Source: Haloarcula sp. DT43 (lineage in GTDB: Archaea > Halobacteriota > Halobacteria > Halobacteriales > Haloarculaceae). From it: a DNA stretch of 64,000 bases. The notes beneath the pieces are model-generated. The model did no database searches. It saw only the letters and a program-made list of their open reading frames with translations, and had not been told where the DNA came from. The number at the start of each line of letters is the position of its first letter. Position 1 is the stretch's first letter. The stretch covers positions 538,097 through 602,096 of the forward strand of contig NZ_JAYMGZ010000004.1 of assembly GCF_037078405.1 (NCBI RefSeq), in the 5' to 3' direction. Of this stretch, positions 7,868-19,218 are shown one piece after another. Both the position numbers and the translations under genes were made by a program.

Positions 7868-8701
7868 TCAGCTCCGCAGTCGGAGTTCGATGTCGTCGCC
7901 GTCTCGGACCGCGAGTCCGGCGTCGGTTTCGGAGACGGCGTAGTCCGACCGGCGGAGACGCTCGGCTGCCGTGTCGAGGGCCGCGTCGTCGGGGAGTCGC
8001 ATCTCGAACCACGCCAGTCCCTGTCCCCGGTTGGGCGTGGACCGGCCCTGCCAAACGTTGGCCCCGACGTGGTGGTGGTACTCGCCGGCCGCCAGGAACA
8101 CCGCGCCGTCGTACGTGGCCCTGACCCGCAGTCCGAGCGCGTCGGCGTAGAACGACCGGGCGGCCGCCACCGACGAGACCTCCAGGTGGACGTGTCCGAT
8201 GTCGGACCCGTCGGGCATCGACTGGTCGCCGACCCCGGCGGCCGCGACCCCCTGCGTATCGAGTGGCTCGGTCACCATCTCGACGTGGCCGGACGGCGTC
8301 TCGGTCCACAACTCCCGGGGCCGGTCCCGATAGATTTCGACGCCGTTGCCGGCCGGGTCCGACAGATACAGCGCCTCGCTGACGCCGTGGTCCGACGCGC
8401 CGTCCAGCGTCCACTCCGAGTCGATACGCCGGAGGGCATCGCCCAGCGCCGCCCGCGATGGAACACGGAACGCGACGTGGTACAGCCCGGTCCCCGTCAC
8501 GTCCCTCGCCGGTGCGTCCGGCCGATGGTTCAGAACCAGGAGTTCCTCCTCGCCCGCGCCCAGTACCGTCCGGTCGTCGTCCGCCGCCAGGACCTGCAGT
8601 CCCACGACGTCACGGTAGAACTCGACGACCGGCGGCAGGTCGGCGACGGTCAGCGCCACCCGGCCGATTTCGGTCTCCGACGGACGTGTCGCTCGGTCCA
8701 T
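7868..8701 (-). CDS. Two-domain VOC (glyoxalase/dioxygenase-like) protein
   Basis: A 277-residue protein made of two vicinal-oxygen-chelate halves. Half one starts IGRVALTVADLPP and ends NGVEIYRDRP; half two starts IGHVHLEVSSVAAA and contains AAGEYHHHVGANVW. Candidate metal ligands are His in GLYHVAF and IGHVHLEV and Glu in GVEIYRD. The organisation resembles CatE-like catechol 2,3-dioxygenases, but the substrate cannot be read from sequence. The ATG at 8701 is chosen because homologous sequence starts there and ATAAC (8726-8730) sits 27 nt upstream; the frame is open further upstream without protein-like sequence. Confidence 0.85.
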   Translation of the reverse strand: MDRATRPSETEIGRVALTVADLPPVVEFYRDVVGLQVLAADDDRTVLGAGEEELLVLNHRPDAPARDVTGTGLYHVAFRVPSRAALGDALRRIDSEWTLDGASDHGVSEALYLSDPAGNGVEIYRDRPRELWTETPSGHVEMVTEPLDTQGVAAAGVGDQSMPDGSDIGHVHLEVSSVAAARSFYADALGLRVRATYDGAVFLAAGEYHHHVGANVWQGRSTPNRGQGLAWFEMRLPDDAALDTAAERLRRSDYAVSETDAGLAVRDGDDIELRLRS

Positions 8702-8725
8702 ACGGGCGGTAGGCGTAGACGGTGC

Positions 8726-8730
8726 ATAAC
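8726..8730 (-). promoter_or_regulatory. TATA-like element for the VOC gene
   Basis: The minus strand reads GGGTTATGC with its centre 27 nt upstream of the ATG at 8701, supporting a leaderless start there. Confidence 0.45.
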
Positions 8731-8920
8731 CCTGTTCGTCAGTCGGCGACAGCAGCGCCGGGGAGACAGCGGCGGTCCGACCGGACCCATCCGCTCGGGC
8801 CTCAGTCGCACGCGACGACGGCTTTAGAGAGGGAGTAAAATGCCCCCTAATCCGAATCCAACATATTTCGCCGCGAGAAATAATCATAAACTATTACGTA
8901 GTACTGGCAGGGTCGTGTGT

Positions 8921-8930
8921 TAACCTTCAT
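8921..8930 (+). promoter_or_regulatory. TAACCTTCAT motif upstream of the UPF0058 gene
   Basis: This 10-mer recurs exactly, on the minus strand, at 9800-9809 just upstream of the TATA box of the neighbouring UPF0212 gene. It may be a shared regulator site. Confidence 0.25.
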
Positions 8931-8940
8931 CAGAGTAGTA

Positions 8941-8947
8941 CTATAAC
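8941..8947 (+). promoter_or_regulatory. TATA box of the UPF0058 gene
   Basis: ACTATAACC is centred about 30 nt upstream of the ATG at 8974, in an AT-rich gap following the VOC gene promoter. Confidence 0.5.
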
Positions 8948-8973
8948 CTTCGAGTTGTTACCTTGGGTTGACT

Positions 8974-9210
8974 ATGAAAAAGCAGGAGCTCATCCACCTT
9001 CACGGCCTGCTTGCACAGGTACAGAACCACTACGAAGCCGAATCCGGGAACGAAGTGGACCACGACGAATACGAGGAACTGGGCGTCAAGCCGACATCGA
9101 TTCACAAGTCGAAAACCGACCACAAGGCCGCTGTTTTTGCGATTGCTGACGGTATTGCCTCCGAGATGGCCGACGAAGCCAAAGAGCCTGTTTCTGCCGC
9201 CGCGGACTAA
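8974..9210 (+). CDS. UPF0058 family small protein
   Basis: A 78-residue acidic protein beginning MKKQELIHLHGLLAQV, the hallmark start of the haloarchaeal/methanogen UPF0058 family. The remainder is helical and contains several His and Asp/Glu residues that could bind metal. The ATG at 8974 matches the family N-terminus; a TTG two codons earlier is unlikely. It is a single-gene unit with its own TATA box. The biochemical role is not known. Confidence 0.85.
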   Translation: MKKQELIHLHGLLAQVQNHYEAESGNEVDHDEYEELGVKPTSIHKSKTDHKAAVFAIADGIASEMADEAKEPVSAAAD

Positions 9211-9330
9211 CGGTATCCGTAGTTTCTACGCAGTTTCCCCCGAAAAGCCGTGCCGCTATCGACCTGAGAACGGCGGTCAGAATCACAGCAGAGGGGGGTA
9301 CGGTTCGGGCGGTCGTCCAGCGTATCCGGG

Positions 9331-9774
9331 TTATTCGTCGATTAATTCCTCGAACTCGGGCAACACGTCCTCGGAGTCCTCCGCCGATTGACTCGACTCG
9401 TCGTCGGCCTCGGTATCGGTGTCCTCGTCGGACTCCTCCGGGATCTCCTCGATTTCGAGCACGTCCAGCGGGATGTTCTCCAGCCGTTGCCCGATTTCCT
9501 TGCGGGCGATTCGGGCGGCGTGTTCGTCCCGTTCGACGTTGAACACGGTCATCTCCAGTTCGAGCGCGACGAGGCTCTCGTCGGCGGCAAGGAACGCAGG
9601 CTCCAGTGTCTCGCCGCAGTGCGGGCAGTGACGGTCCCCCATGTTGATTTCGACGTAGTTGAGGTCGGGGTTCAGCATCTCCCCCGTCTTCGAGATGGCG
9701 ATGCGAACTGCCTCGTCCGCAGACGCCACGTCGTACACTGGGACTGCGGCCTCGACGACAACTCGGCAATTCAT
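9331..9774 (-). CDS. UPF0212 (DUF555) family protein with zinc-binding CPHC
   Basis: A 147-residue protein starting MNCRVVVEAAVPVYDV, typical of the UPF0212/DUF555 family conserved in archaea. A single CPHCGE motif near residue 50 could bind zinc, perhaps in a dimer. The last 40 residues are an acidic low-complexity tail (Glu/Asp/Ser). The ATG at 9774 is chosen from family similarity and a TATA box at 9794-9799. It converges on the UPF0058 gene with 120 nt between them, in which I see nothing. Function unknown. Confidence 0.85.
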   Translation of the reverse strand: MNCRVVVEAAVPVYDVASADEAVRIAISKTGEMLNPDLNYVEINMGDRHCPHCGETLEPAFLAADESLVALELEMTVFNVERDEHAARIARKEIGQRLENIPLDVLEIEEIPEESDEDTDTEADDESSQSAEDSEDVLPEFEELIDE

Positions 9775-9793
9775 ACTGGTATGTTCTTTTTCC

Positions 9794-9809
9794 AATATAA
9801 TGAAGGTTA
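9794..9809 (-). promoter_or_regulatory. TATA box plus TAACCTTCAT motif for the UPF0212 gene
   Basis: The minus strand reads TAACCTTCAT (9809-9800) immediately followed by TATATT (9799-9794), about 23 nt upstream of the ATG at 9774. The 10-mer is identical to the one upstream of the UPF0058 gene. Confidence 0.5.
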
Positions 9810-10010
9810 GCCCCGAAACGAGGGTCGCCACACCCCGCGTAACTCGGCGGTAGAACGCGCTATCGGGCGGTCCACACGCGAGCGACCCGACCCATCACGA
9901 CGGCGAAAGGCGACGACGGAGAGCTGCCAGTGGATACCGGGCCGGGCGGACCTGCCCCGCGTGAGCGGAACTCGTAACGCCATTACTTCCGGGACCATAC
10001 CACACGGACG

Positions 10011-10919
10011 ATGGAACAGGGCGTCATCGACGTTGGGTCGCTGGCCGGCGGTATCGACCTGCAGGCAACTGTCGAGAGCGGGCAGTCGTACCTCTGGAAC
10101 CGGGAGGACGGGGGGATGTACGGGCGCGAGGGGGCGACCGGTGGCGACGCGTGGTACTGGACTACGGTCCGTCGAGACGGGTCGCCGGCGGTCGTCCGCG
10201 TCCGTCAGCGGGACGGGGGCCTGGAATGGGAGTCCACAATCGACGCCGAGGCGACGCTCAGACGGCTGCTCCGTCTGGAGGACGACCTCCCCGCGATTCG
10301 TGAGACGGCACCGGCCGACGACGTGGTCCGGTCGGCCTACGACTCGTTCTGGGGGCTGCGCCTCGTGCAGGACCCGCCGTTTGGCTCGCTCATCTCCTTT
10401 ATCTGCTCGGCCCAGATGCGCGTCGCGCGGATTCACGGCATGCAGCGGGCGCTACGTGACGCGTTCGGCGAGGAAGTCGCGTTCGACGGCCGGACGTACA
10501 GCGCCTATCCGACGCCCGAGGCACTGGCCGAAACGACGGAAGAACGGCTCCGGGAGCTCGGGCTGGGTTACCGCGCGCCGTACGTCCAGCGCACCGCCGA
10601 GATGGTGGCGACCGGCGACGCCGACCCCGAGGAGGCCGTCGGCCTCGACTACGAGGACGCCAGGGAGTCGCTCACCCGCTTCGTCGGCGTCGGCGACAAG
10701 GTCGCGGACTGCGTGTTGCTGTTCTCGCTTGGCTACCTCGAAGCGGTCCCGCTTGACACCTGGATTCGGACGACCATCGAGGAGTACTACCCGGACTGCG
10801 AGCGGGGGAACTACGCCGAGACGTCGCGTGCCATCCGGGCCGCGCTCGGCGGCGAGTACGCCGGCTACACGCAGACGTATCTGTTCCACTACCTCCGGAC
10901 GGGCAGCGACGAGAGCTGA
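10011..10919 (+). CDS. ogg: 8-oxoguanine DNA glycosylase / AP lyase (OGG1 type)
   Basis: A 302-residue base-excision repair enzyme. The N-terminal part shows the OGG signature (VESGQSYLWNRE). The helix-hairpin-helix and GPD region is near residues 222-250: FVGVGDKVADCVLLFSLG, with the Lys of VGDK as Schiff-base nucleophile, then VPLDTWI with the catalytic Asp. It removes 8-oxoguanine paired with C and nicks the strand. The upstream CATTACT about 27 nt before the ATG is a weak promoter. It is followed 54 nt later by acylphosphatase, with which it is probably not functionally linked. Confidence 0.92.
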   Translation: MEQGVIDVGSLAGGIDLQATVESGQSYLWNREDGGMYGREGATGGDAWYWTTVRRDGSPAVVRVRQRDGGLEWESTIDAEATLRRLLRLEDDLPAIRETAPADDVVRSAYDSFWGLRLVQDPPFGSLISFICSAQMRVARIHGMQRALRDAFGEEVAFDGRTYSAYPTPEALAETTEERLRELGLGYRAPYVQRTAEMVATGDADPEEAVGLDYEDARESLTRFVGVGDKVADCVLLFSLGYLEAVPLDTWIRTTIEEYYPDCERGNYAETSRAIRAALGGEYAGYTQTYLFHYLRTGSDES

Positions 10920-10939
10920 CGACGTATTGCGGAAGCCGA

Positions 10940-10946
10940 CAGTATA
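10940..10946 (+). promoter_or_regulatory. TATA box of the acylphosphatase gene
   Basis: AGTATAAC is centred about 31 nt upstream of the ATG at 10974. Confidence 0.5.
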
Positions 10947-10973
10947 ACGGGCTCGGCGGGCGACCCATCGGAT

Positions 10974-11249
10974 ATGGCTCGCACGCGAGCACACGTGTTC
11001 GTCTCCGGTCGTGTTCAGGGCGTCTACTACAGGGCGACCACGCGGGAGCGCGCACAGGGACAGGGCGTCGACGGATGGGTCCGCAACCTCGACGACGGCC
11101 GCGTCGAGGCGGTGTTCGAAGGCCCCGAGGCCGACGTGGAAGCGATGGTCGAGTTCTGCCACGAGGGGAGCGAACGCGCGAACGTCACCGACGTCGAAGT
11201 CGAGTACGGGGACCCCGAGGGGCTGGACGGCTTCGAAGTCAAGTGGTGA
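10974..11249 (+). CDS. acyP: Acylphosphatase
   Basis: A 91-residue full-length acylphosphatase that hydrolyses carboxyl-phosphate bonds. The active-site loop GRVQGVYYRATTRE carries the phosphate-binding Arg, and DGWVRNLDDGRVEAVFEG carries the catalytic Asn; the C-terminus FEVKW is typical. It has its own TATA box and precedes the NAD(P)HX repair gene by 40 nt. Confidence 0.95.
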   Translation: MARTRAHVFVSGRVQGVYYRATTRERAQGQGVDGWVRNLDDGRVEAVFEGPEADVEAMVEFCHEGSERANVTDVEVEYGDPEGLDGFEVKW

Positions 11250-11289
11250 GTCCCGTAGAGTTACTTCGCTGGCGGGCGAACCCGCGGGT

Positions 11290-12723
11290 ATGCTCACCGG
11301 CTCCGAAATGGGTGTGGTCGACGAGAACGCCGCCGCGCTCGGCGTCCCGCGCAAACAGTTGATGGAGTCGTCCGGGCACGCCGTCGCCCGGGCGGTTCGC
11401 TCCCTCGCGGCCCCCGGCGACCGGGTCACTATCGTCGCCGGGCGGGGGAACAACGGCGGGGACGCGCTCGTCGCCGCCCGCTTTCTCGACGACTACGACC
11501 TCCGCGTCCTCCTGCTGGGCCGTCCGGACGCCATCTCGACGACGATTGCCAGGGAGAACTGGGACGCCCTCGAACGCGCCGAGTACCCGACGGAAACGGT
11601 CGGGGACGCCACGGCGTTCGCCCTCGACGCCCCCGACGTGGTCGTCGACGCGATGCTCGGGACCGGTATCGCCGGCGACCTCCGGGAGCCCGAAGCGACG
11701 GCCGCCGCGGCGATGAACGGGATGGCCGCGGCCGTTCTCTCCGTGGACGTGCCCTCCGGTCTCGACGCCGAGACGGGACGGCTGGCCGACAACGCCGTCG
11801 CCCCCGACCACGTCGTCACGTTCCACGACACCAAGCCGGGCCTGCCGGCCCTCGACGTGCCGGTCACCGTCGCCGACATCGGCATTCCCGACGCGGCGGA
11901 GTTGTTCGTCGAGCGGGGCGACCTCACCCGCCTCGAACGGGACCCCGCGAGCCACAAGGGGGACAACGGTGAGGTGCTGGTCGTCGGCGGCGGGCCGTAC
12001 ACCGGCGCGCCGGCGCTCAGCGCACAGGCGGCGCTCAGGGGCGGGGCCGACCTCGTCCGGGTCGCCTGTCCGGCCGTCGTGGCCCGCGAGATACAGTCCT
12101 ACAGCGAGAACCTCATCCTGCGGCCGTTCGACGGCGACCACCTCGCACCACCGCACGTCGACCGCCTGGCCGACCTGGCCTCGGACCACGACACGCTGGT
12201 CGTCGGGCCGGGACTGGGCGACGCCGACGCGACGCTGGAGGCGGTCGCGGAGCTACTCTCGAGGTTCGAGGGCACGGCAGTCGTCGACGCCGACGCCCTG
12301 TCGGTGGTGCCGGACATCGAGACGGACGCGGAACTCGTCTGTACGCCCCACCAGGGCGAACTCCGCGGCATGGGCGGTGAAACCGATGCGGACTGGCGGG
12401 CGCGGGCGGACCTCGTGGAATCGTTCGCGTCGGAGGTCGGCCAGACGCTGCTGGTCAAAGGCCCCTACGACGTCGTCTCCGACGGCGAGCGGACCCGCGT
12501 CAGCCGCACGGGCAATCCAGGGATGACGGTCGGCGGGACCGGCGACGTGCTCGCGGGCGTGACGGGCGCGCTCGCCTGCGTGCAGGCCCCGCTCGACGCG
12601 GCCGCCATCGCTGCCTACACTGTCGGTACCGTCGGCGACCGCGTCGTCGAAGACCGCGGCTACGGACTGGTCGCGACGGACCTCTTAGAGGAGATACCGA
12701 GCGTGCTGTGGCAGCGAGACTGA
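11290..12723 (+). CDS. nnr: Bifunctional NAD(P)H-hydrate epimerase/dehydratase
   Basis: A 477-residue metabolite-repair enzyme. The N-terminal half (about 1-205) is the YjeF_N epimerase with VTIVAGRGNNGGDALVAARF. The C-terminal half (about 215-475) is the ADP/ATP-dependent dehydratase: SHKGDNGEVLVVGGG, VVGPGLGD, CTPHQGEL and GMTVGGTGDVLAGVTGA. It converts damaged NAD(P)HX back to NAD(P)H. The ATG at 11290 begins family-like sequence (MLTGSEMGVVDENA) and follows a weak GTTACTT element by 27 nt; the frame is open upstream but overlaps acyP. Its stop is 1 nt from the end of the converging hflX gene. Confidence 0.95.
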   Translation: MLTGSEMGVVDENAAALGVPRKQLMESSGHAVARAVRSLAAPGDRVTIVAGRGNNGGDALVAARFLDDYDLRVLLLGRPDAISTTIARENWDALERAEYPTETVGDATAFALDAPDVVVDAMLGTGIAGDLREPEATAAAAMNGMAAAVLSVDVPSGLDAETGRLADNAVAPDHVVTFHDTKPGLPALDVPVTVADIGIPDAAELFVERGDLTRLERDPASHKGDNGEVLVVGGGPYTGAPALSAQAALRGGADLVRVACPAVVAREIQSYSENLILRPFDGDHLAPPHVDRLADLASDHDTLVVGPGLGDADATLEAVAELLSRFEGTAVVDADALSVVPDIETDAELVCTPHQGELRGMGGETDADWRARADLVESFASEVGQTLLVKGPYDVVSDGERTRVSRTGNPGMTVGGTGDVLAGVTGALACVQAPLDAAAIAAYTVGTVGDRVVEDRGYGLVATDLLEEIPSVLWQRD

Positions 12724-12724
12724 G

Positions 12725-14035
12725 TCAGGCCGACGCGCCGACGAGGTCACCGGCTTTCGCCCGGGACTGCTCGATGATGGCCGGCCGCGCCTCGAACTCG
12801 ATGACAACCTGGTCGCCGTAGTCGACCGTCTCGACGCTGGCGTGGTCGTGAATCCACGAGACGAGGCTCATCGTGTCGTCGGTCATCGGGAGGACGAGCC
12901 GCTCGCGCTCGTAGTCCGGCAGTTCGCGGTCGATGCGCTCGGCGAGGTCGTCGATGTTGAGCCCCTGCTTGGCGCTGACGGCGACGGGGTTCGGAGCCAG
13001 CGAGGAGAGGGCGTCTTTCTTGCGGCGGACCTCCTCGTCGTCGACCGTGTCAGTCTTGTTGAGCACCGTGACGATGGGGGCCTCGTTGCGCTCGTACAGC
13101 GTGTCGTGACTCGTCACCAGTTTCTCGCGGATCTCCTCGACGGACTCGGAGACGTCGACGACGAGCAAGACGAGGTCGGCGTGGTACACCGACCCTAGCG
13201 TCGACTTGAACGACTCGACGAGCCAGTGAGGGAGGTCCTGGATGAACCCGACGGTGTCGGTGACCAGCACCTCGCGCTTGCCGACCGCCGCGCGCCGCGT
13301 GGTCGTGCCAAGGGTCGTGAACAGCCGGTCCTCGCTCTCGGCAGTCGTGTCCAGGTCAGGGTGTAAGTCGTCGTTCTCGTCGACGTCAAGGTCGTCGGCG
13401 AGGCGGCGCAGGAGCGTCGACTTCCCGGCGTTGGTGTAGCCGGCCAGCGCGACGAGGTCGAACCCGGACTCACGGCGCTGCTCCCGCCGGTGTCGCTCGG
13501 TCTCTTCGATGGAGTCGAGTTCGTCCCGGATGTTGGAAATCTGCTTTTTGATGTCCTCCTCGCGGGACTCGTCGTACTCGCCCAGGCCCATGAACCCCGG
13601 GCGCTCGTCGCGCTTTGCCAGACTCGCCTTGGCCTCGGCCCGCGGGAGTTCGTAGCGAAGCTCCGCGAGTTCGACCTGGAGCTGTGCCTTCCGCGTCCGG
13701 GCCCGCTGGCCGAAGATTTCGAGGATGAGCCGGAAGCGGTCGATGACACGCACCCGTTCCGGGAGCTCGTTCCCGATGTTGTACGTCTGGTACGGACCGA
13801 GCTGGTTGTCGAAGATGACGACGGCGGCCCCTTCGCGGGCGACGGCGTTGCTCAACCGCGTCACCTTCCCCTCGCCGAGGTGGTACGCCGGGTCCTCCGT
13901 CCGGGTCTGTGTCACCTCGTCGACGACCTCGTAGCCGGCCGCCCGGGCGAGGTCCCGTATCTCTTCGGTGTCGGCGGTGCCGCTGTCGACGCGCTTCGCG
14001 ATGACCGCCCGTTCCGTGGTGTGTGTCGCCGTCAC
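12725..14035 (-). CDS. hflX: HflX family ribosome-associated GTPase
   Basis: A 436-residue GTPase. The N-terminal HflX domain (about 1-180) includes HLGEGKVTRL and a coiled-coil stretch, followed by the G domain: AGYTNAGKSTLL (G1), VTDTVGFIQDLPHWL (G3) and VLNKTD (G4). HflX proteins bind the large ribosomal subunit and rescue or split stalled ribosomes. The start is a GTG at 14035; a TTAAATAAT element at 14059-14067 places the transcription start at that GTG, so it is probably a leaderless GTG message. It converges on nnr with no spacer. Confidence 0.94.
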   Translation of the reverse strand: MTATHTTERAVIAKRVDSGTADTEEIRDLARAAGYEVVDEVTQTRTEDPAYHLGEGKVTRLSNAVAREGAAVVIFDNQLGPYQTYNIGNELPERVRVIDRFRLILEIFGQRARTRKAQLQVELAELRYELPRAEAKASLAKRDERPGFMGLGEYDESREEDIKKQISNIRDELDSIEETERHRREQRRESGFDLVALAGYTNAGKSTLLRRLADDLDVDENDDLHPDLDTTAESEDRLFTTLGTTTRRAAVGKREVLVTDTVGFIQDLPHWLVESFKSTLGSVYHADLVLLVVDVSESVEEIREKLVTSHDTLYERNEAPIVTVLNKTDTVDDEEVRRKKDALSSLAPNPVAVSAKQGLNIDDLAERIDRELPDYERERLVLPMTDDTMSLVSWIHDHASVETVDYGDQVVIEFEARPAIIEQSRAKAGDLVGASA

Positions 14036-14058
14036 TCGTTACAGAACTACGGCGTCCG

Positions 14059-14067
14059 ATTATTTAA
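14059..14067 (-). promoter_or_regulatory. TATA box of hflX
   Basis: The minus strand reads TTAAATAAT centred 27-28 nt upstream of the GTG start at 14035. It supports the GTG as the true leaderless start. Confidence 0.6.
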
Positions 14068-14197
14068 CCCCCCGGGAGGCGCACACAGCCGTCGAGAGAT
14101 AACGGACTGAACGGCAGAATGGCGGATACGTCGGGCGACGGCGGGTCGGGAGGACGCGACGCCCGCCCGACAACCCAACGACGGCTACGACCTCGGT

Positions 14198-16923
<2,726 letters not shown>

Positions 16924-16929
16924 GCGGCG

Positions 16930-17658
16930 TCAGCCCCGCGTACTGATGTCGTCCTCGTCTTTGATGATGCGCGTCTCCGCCTCGCCGCTGGTGTGTTCGT
17001 TCACCACGTCGTAGAAGTCGTTTTGCAGGCCAGCCGGGAACGTCAGCACGCCGACCCAGGAGCCGTCGGACTGCCACTCCTCGCGTTCGAGGTCGCCGAA
17101 CTGCCGTATCTGTGCCTGTGCGCTCCCGGCGTAGTCGGCGGGGACCTGCACCGCGACGGTGACCTCGTCGAACCGGATGGGGATGACCGGCCGGAGCGCG
17201 TCGAGGGCGTCGTCGACCTGCGCCTCGACGGGCTCCATCGGGTCGACCCTGAAGTCGGTCTCCTCGAGTGCCGACTCGATGCGTTCGGGCGGGTGCGGCG
17301 CGTCGTCCATCTGGGGATTGACCGCGTTGCGCGTGATGCGCTGGATGAGTTGTTTGTGCTTTTGCTCCTGCATCTCGCGGCGCTGGTCGGCCGTAATCTG
17401 AATCTCCCCGCGCTTGATGACCTCGGGGATGATAGCCATCGGGTCCGTGGTGTCGAACACCTCTTCGAGCATGTTCTCGGGCGGCCGGTCCCCGCGCGAA
17501 GCGTCCTCGAACACGTCCTCTGCCGCGATGACGTCTTCGAGTTCGCCGTCGAAGTCGTCGCGCTTTATCGCCAGCGCAGCGTCCGGATCGACCAGTACCT
17601 CGAACCGCTGGCCGTGGGATTCGAGGCGCGCCGTCACCGCCTCGTCAAGCGATATCAT
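16930..17658 (-). CDS. sdo1: Ribosome assembly protein SDO1 (SBDS family)
   Basis: A 242-residue orthologue of SBDS/Sdo1, which helps release the anti-association factor IF6 from the large subunit. The N-terminal FYSH domain (MISLDEAVTARLE, FEVLVDPDAALAIK) is followed by a central helical domain (EIQITADQRREMQEQKHKQL) and an RNA-binding ferredoxin-like C-terminal domain. Two in-frame ATGs exist (17664 and 17658). The TATA-like TTTAA at 17682-17686 puts the transcription start at 17658, which also matches the family N-terminus. It lies downstream of psmA and the RNase P genes but seems to have this promoter of its own. Confidence 0.94.
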   Translation of the reverse strand: MISLDEAVTARLESHGQRFEVLVDPDAALAIKRDDFDGELEDVIAAEDVFEDASRGDRPPENMLEEVFDTTDPMAIIPEVIKRGEIQITADQRREMQEQKHKQLIQRITRNAVNPQMDDAPHPPERIESALEETDFRVDPMEPVEAQVDDALDALRPVIPIRFDEVTVAVQVPADYAGSAQAQIRQFGDLEREEWQSDGSWVGVLTFPAGLQNDFYDVVNEHTSGEAETRIIKDEDDISTRG

Positions 17659-17681
17659 ACCCATCGGTAGCAGTGGGCCAG

Positions 17682-17686
17682 TTAAA
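17682..17686 (-). promoter_or_regulatory. TATA-like element for sdo1
   Basis: The minus strand reads CCTTTAACTGG, centred 26 nt upstream of the second ATG (17658). This decides between the two candidate starts. Confidence 0.45.
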
Positions 17687-17730
17687 GGCCTTACTGCGTG
17701 GGGACTGAAAAGGGTCCGCGGCCGGGGCGG

Positions 17731-18504
<774 letters not shown>

Positions 18505-18506
18505 AG

Positions 18507-18992
18507 TTATCGGAAATCGAGTGCTGTCGCGCCAACGAACGCGCCGTCGGAGGCCGTTTCGACGTCGTAGCGTGGCGGCCGAACAGTAGCGCTCCGGTCT
18601 GCGTTCTCGAACACGACGTGTCTCTGTTCAGTGGCTTCCGGCGGCCCGCGTATATACTTTTCTTCACAGGCGCGGACGGTGCCGCTAATCCCCCGGACGC
18701 GGACCCGAACCTCGTCGTCGCCGACGCTGTTCAGGCAGGTCAGCGCGGCCCGTGCCGAGTCGGTCTGGCCGCGTCTGGTCCGGACGATGGCCTCGGCCGT
18801 GCCGTCGTAGTCGCGGAACTGGAGGACGGTCATGTCCGTCTCGGCGCTGCCGGTGTCGCCCAGCAGGTTCTGGGCGGCGTACCACACCTCGCGCTGGAAC
18901 GCCCGGCGGTCGACGGCGGCGTCCGGCCACGTCTCGATGCCGACGGCGAGATAGCGCCACCGGGGCCGGAGGTGTTTCGGGAGGTGTTTCAT
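18507..18992 (-). CDS. rnp2: RNase P protein component 2 (Pop5 homologue)
   Basis: A 161-residue Pop5 protein, which pairs with Rpp30 to activate the catalytic RNA of RNase P in tRNA 5' maturation. Family features are MKHLPKHLRPRWRYLAVGIE at the N-terminus and the fold region VLQFRDYDGTAEAIVRTRRG. The tail of about 35 residues is a haloarchaeal extension. The ATG is preceded by 1 nt and then a perfect 14-bp palindrome (18994-19007), with no SD or TATA. Translation or transcription could be modulated there. It is 2 nt from psmA. Confidence 0.92.
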   Translation of the reverse strand: MKHLPKHLRPRWRYLAVGIETWPDAAVDRRAFQREVWYAAQNLLGDTGSAETDMTVLQFRDYDGTAEAIVRTRRGQTDSARAALTCLNSVGDDEVRVRVRGISGTVRACEEKYIRGPPEATEQRHVVFENADRSATVRPPRYDVETASDGAFVGATALDFR

Positions 18993-18993
18993 A

Positions 18994-19007
18994 TCCCAAC
19001 GTTGGGA
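18994..19007 (-). promoter_or_regulatory. Perfect 14-bp palindrome abutting the rnp2 start codon
   Basis: TCCCAACGTTGGGA is self-complementary and ends one base before the rnp2 ATG. As RNA it could form a 5-bp stem with an ACGT loop; as DNA it resembles a dimeric regulator site. Function is inferred only. Confidence 0.35.
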
Positions 19008-19218
19008 CGGAACGCAATGAGCGGTGTGGTTGGGCCAGCGCAGGGCCCAGCCTGCTCACTGACCGGCCCCGCTCAGTACAGCTTGCACGTCGATGGGGGC
19101 GAGCCAGCCGTCCGTGGTCGGCACTACCCCCTCCGTCGAACAGTCCGGCGGTCGACCGCCGCAGGCGTTGCGACCGTCGCAACTCCGGAGCCTCGCCGGA
19201 GCGAGCGCCCGTCGGTCG
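19008..19218 (-). other. Hairpin-rich gap between rnp3 and rnp2
   Basis: About 210 nt without a convincing gene but dense in inverted repeats. They are TGGGCC/GGCCCA (19031-19049), ACTGA/TCAGT (19058-19077), the palindrome GGCGGTCGACCGCC (19147-19160), GTTGCGAC/GTCGCAAC (19167-19183) and CTCCGG/CCGGAG (19183-19201). It lies within an operon whose other gaps are -4 to 7 nt (66 nt before sdo1). It may be a structured RNA, a processing or attenuation region, or remnant sequence. I found no tRNA-like or known RNA signature. Confidence 0.35.

Noticed and set aside
7716..8414. Long minus-strand frame (232 codons) joining the VOC gene region to the esterase
   Set aside because: Most overlaps the VOC gene in another frame; only its last 29 codons, which start at the predicted transcript start, are kept as a mini-ORF.
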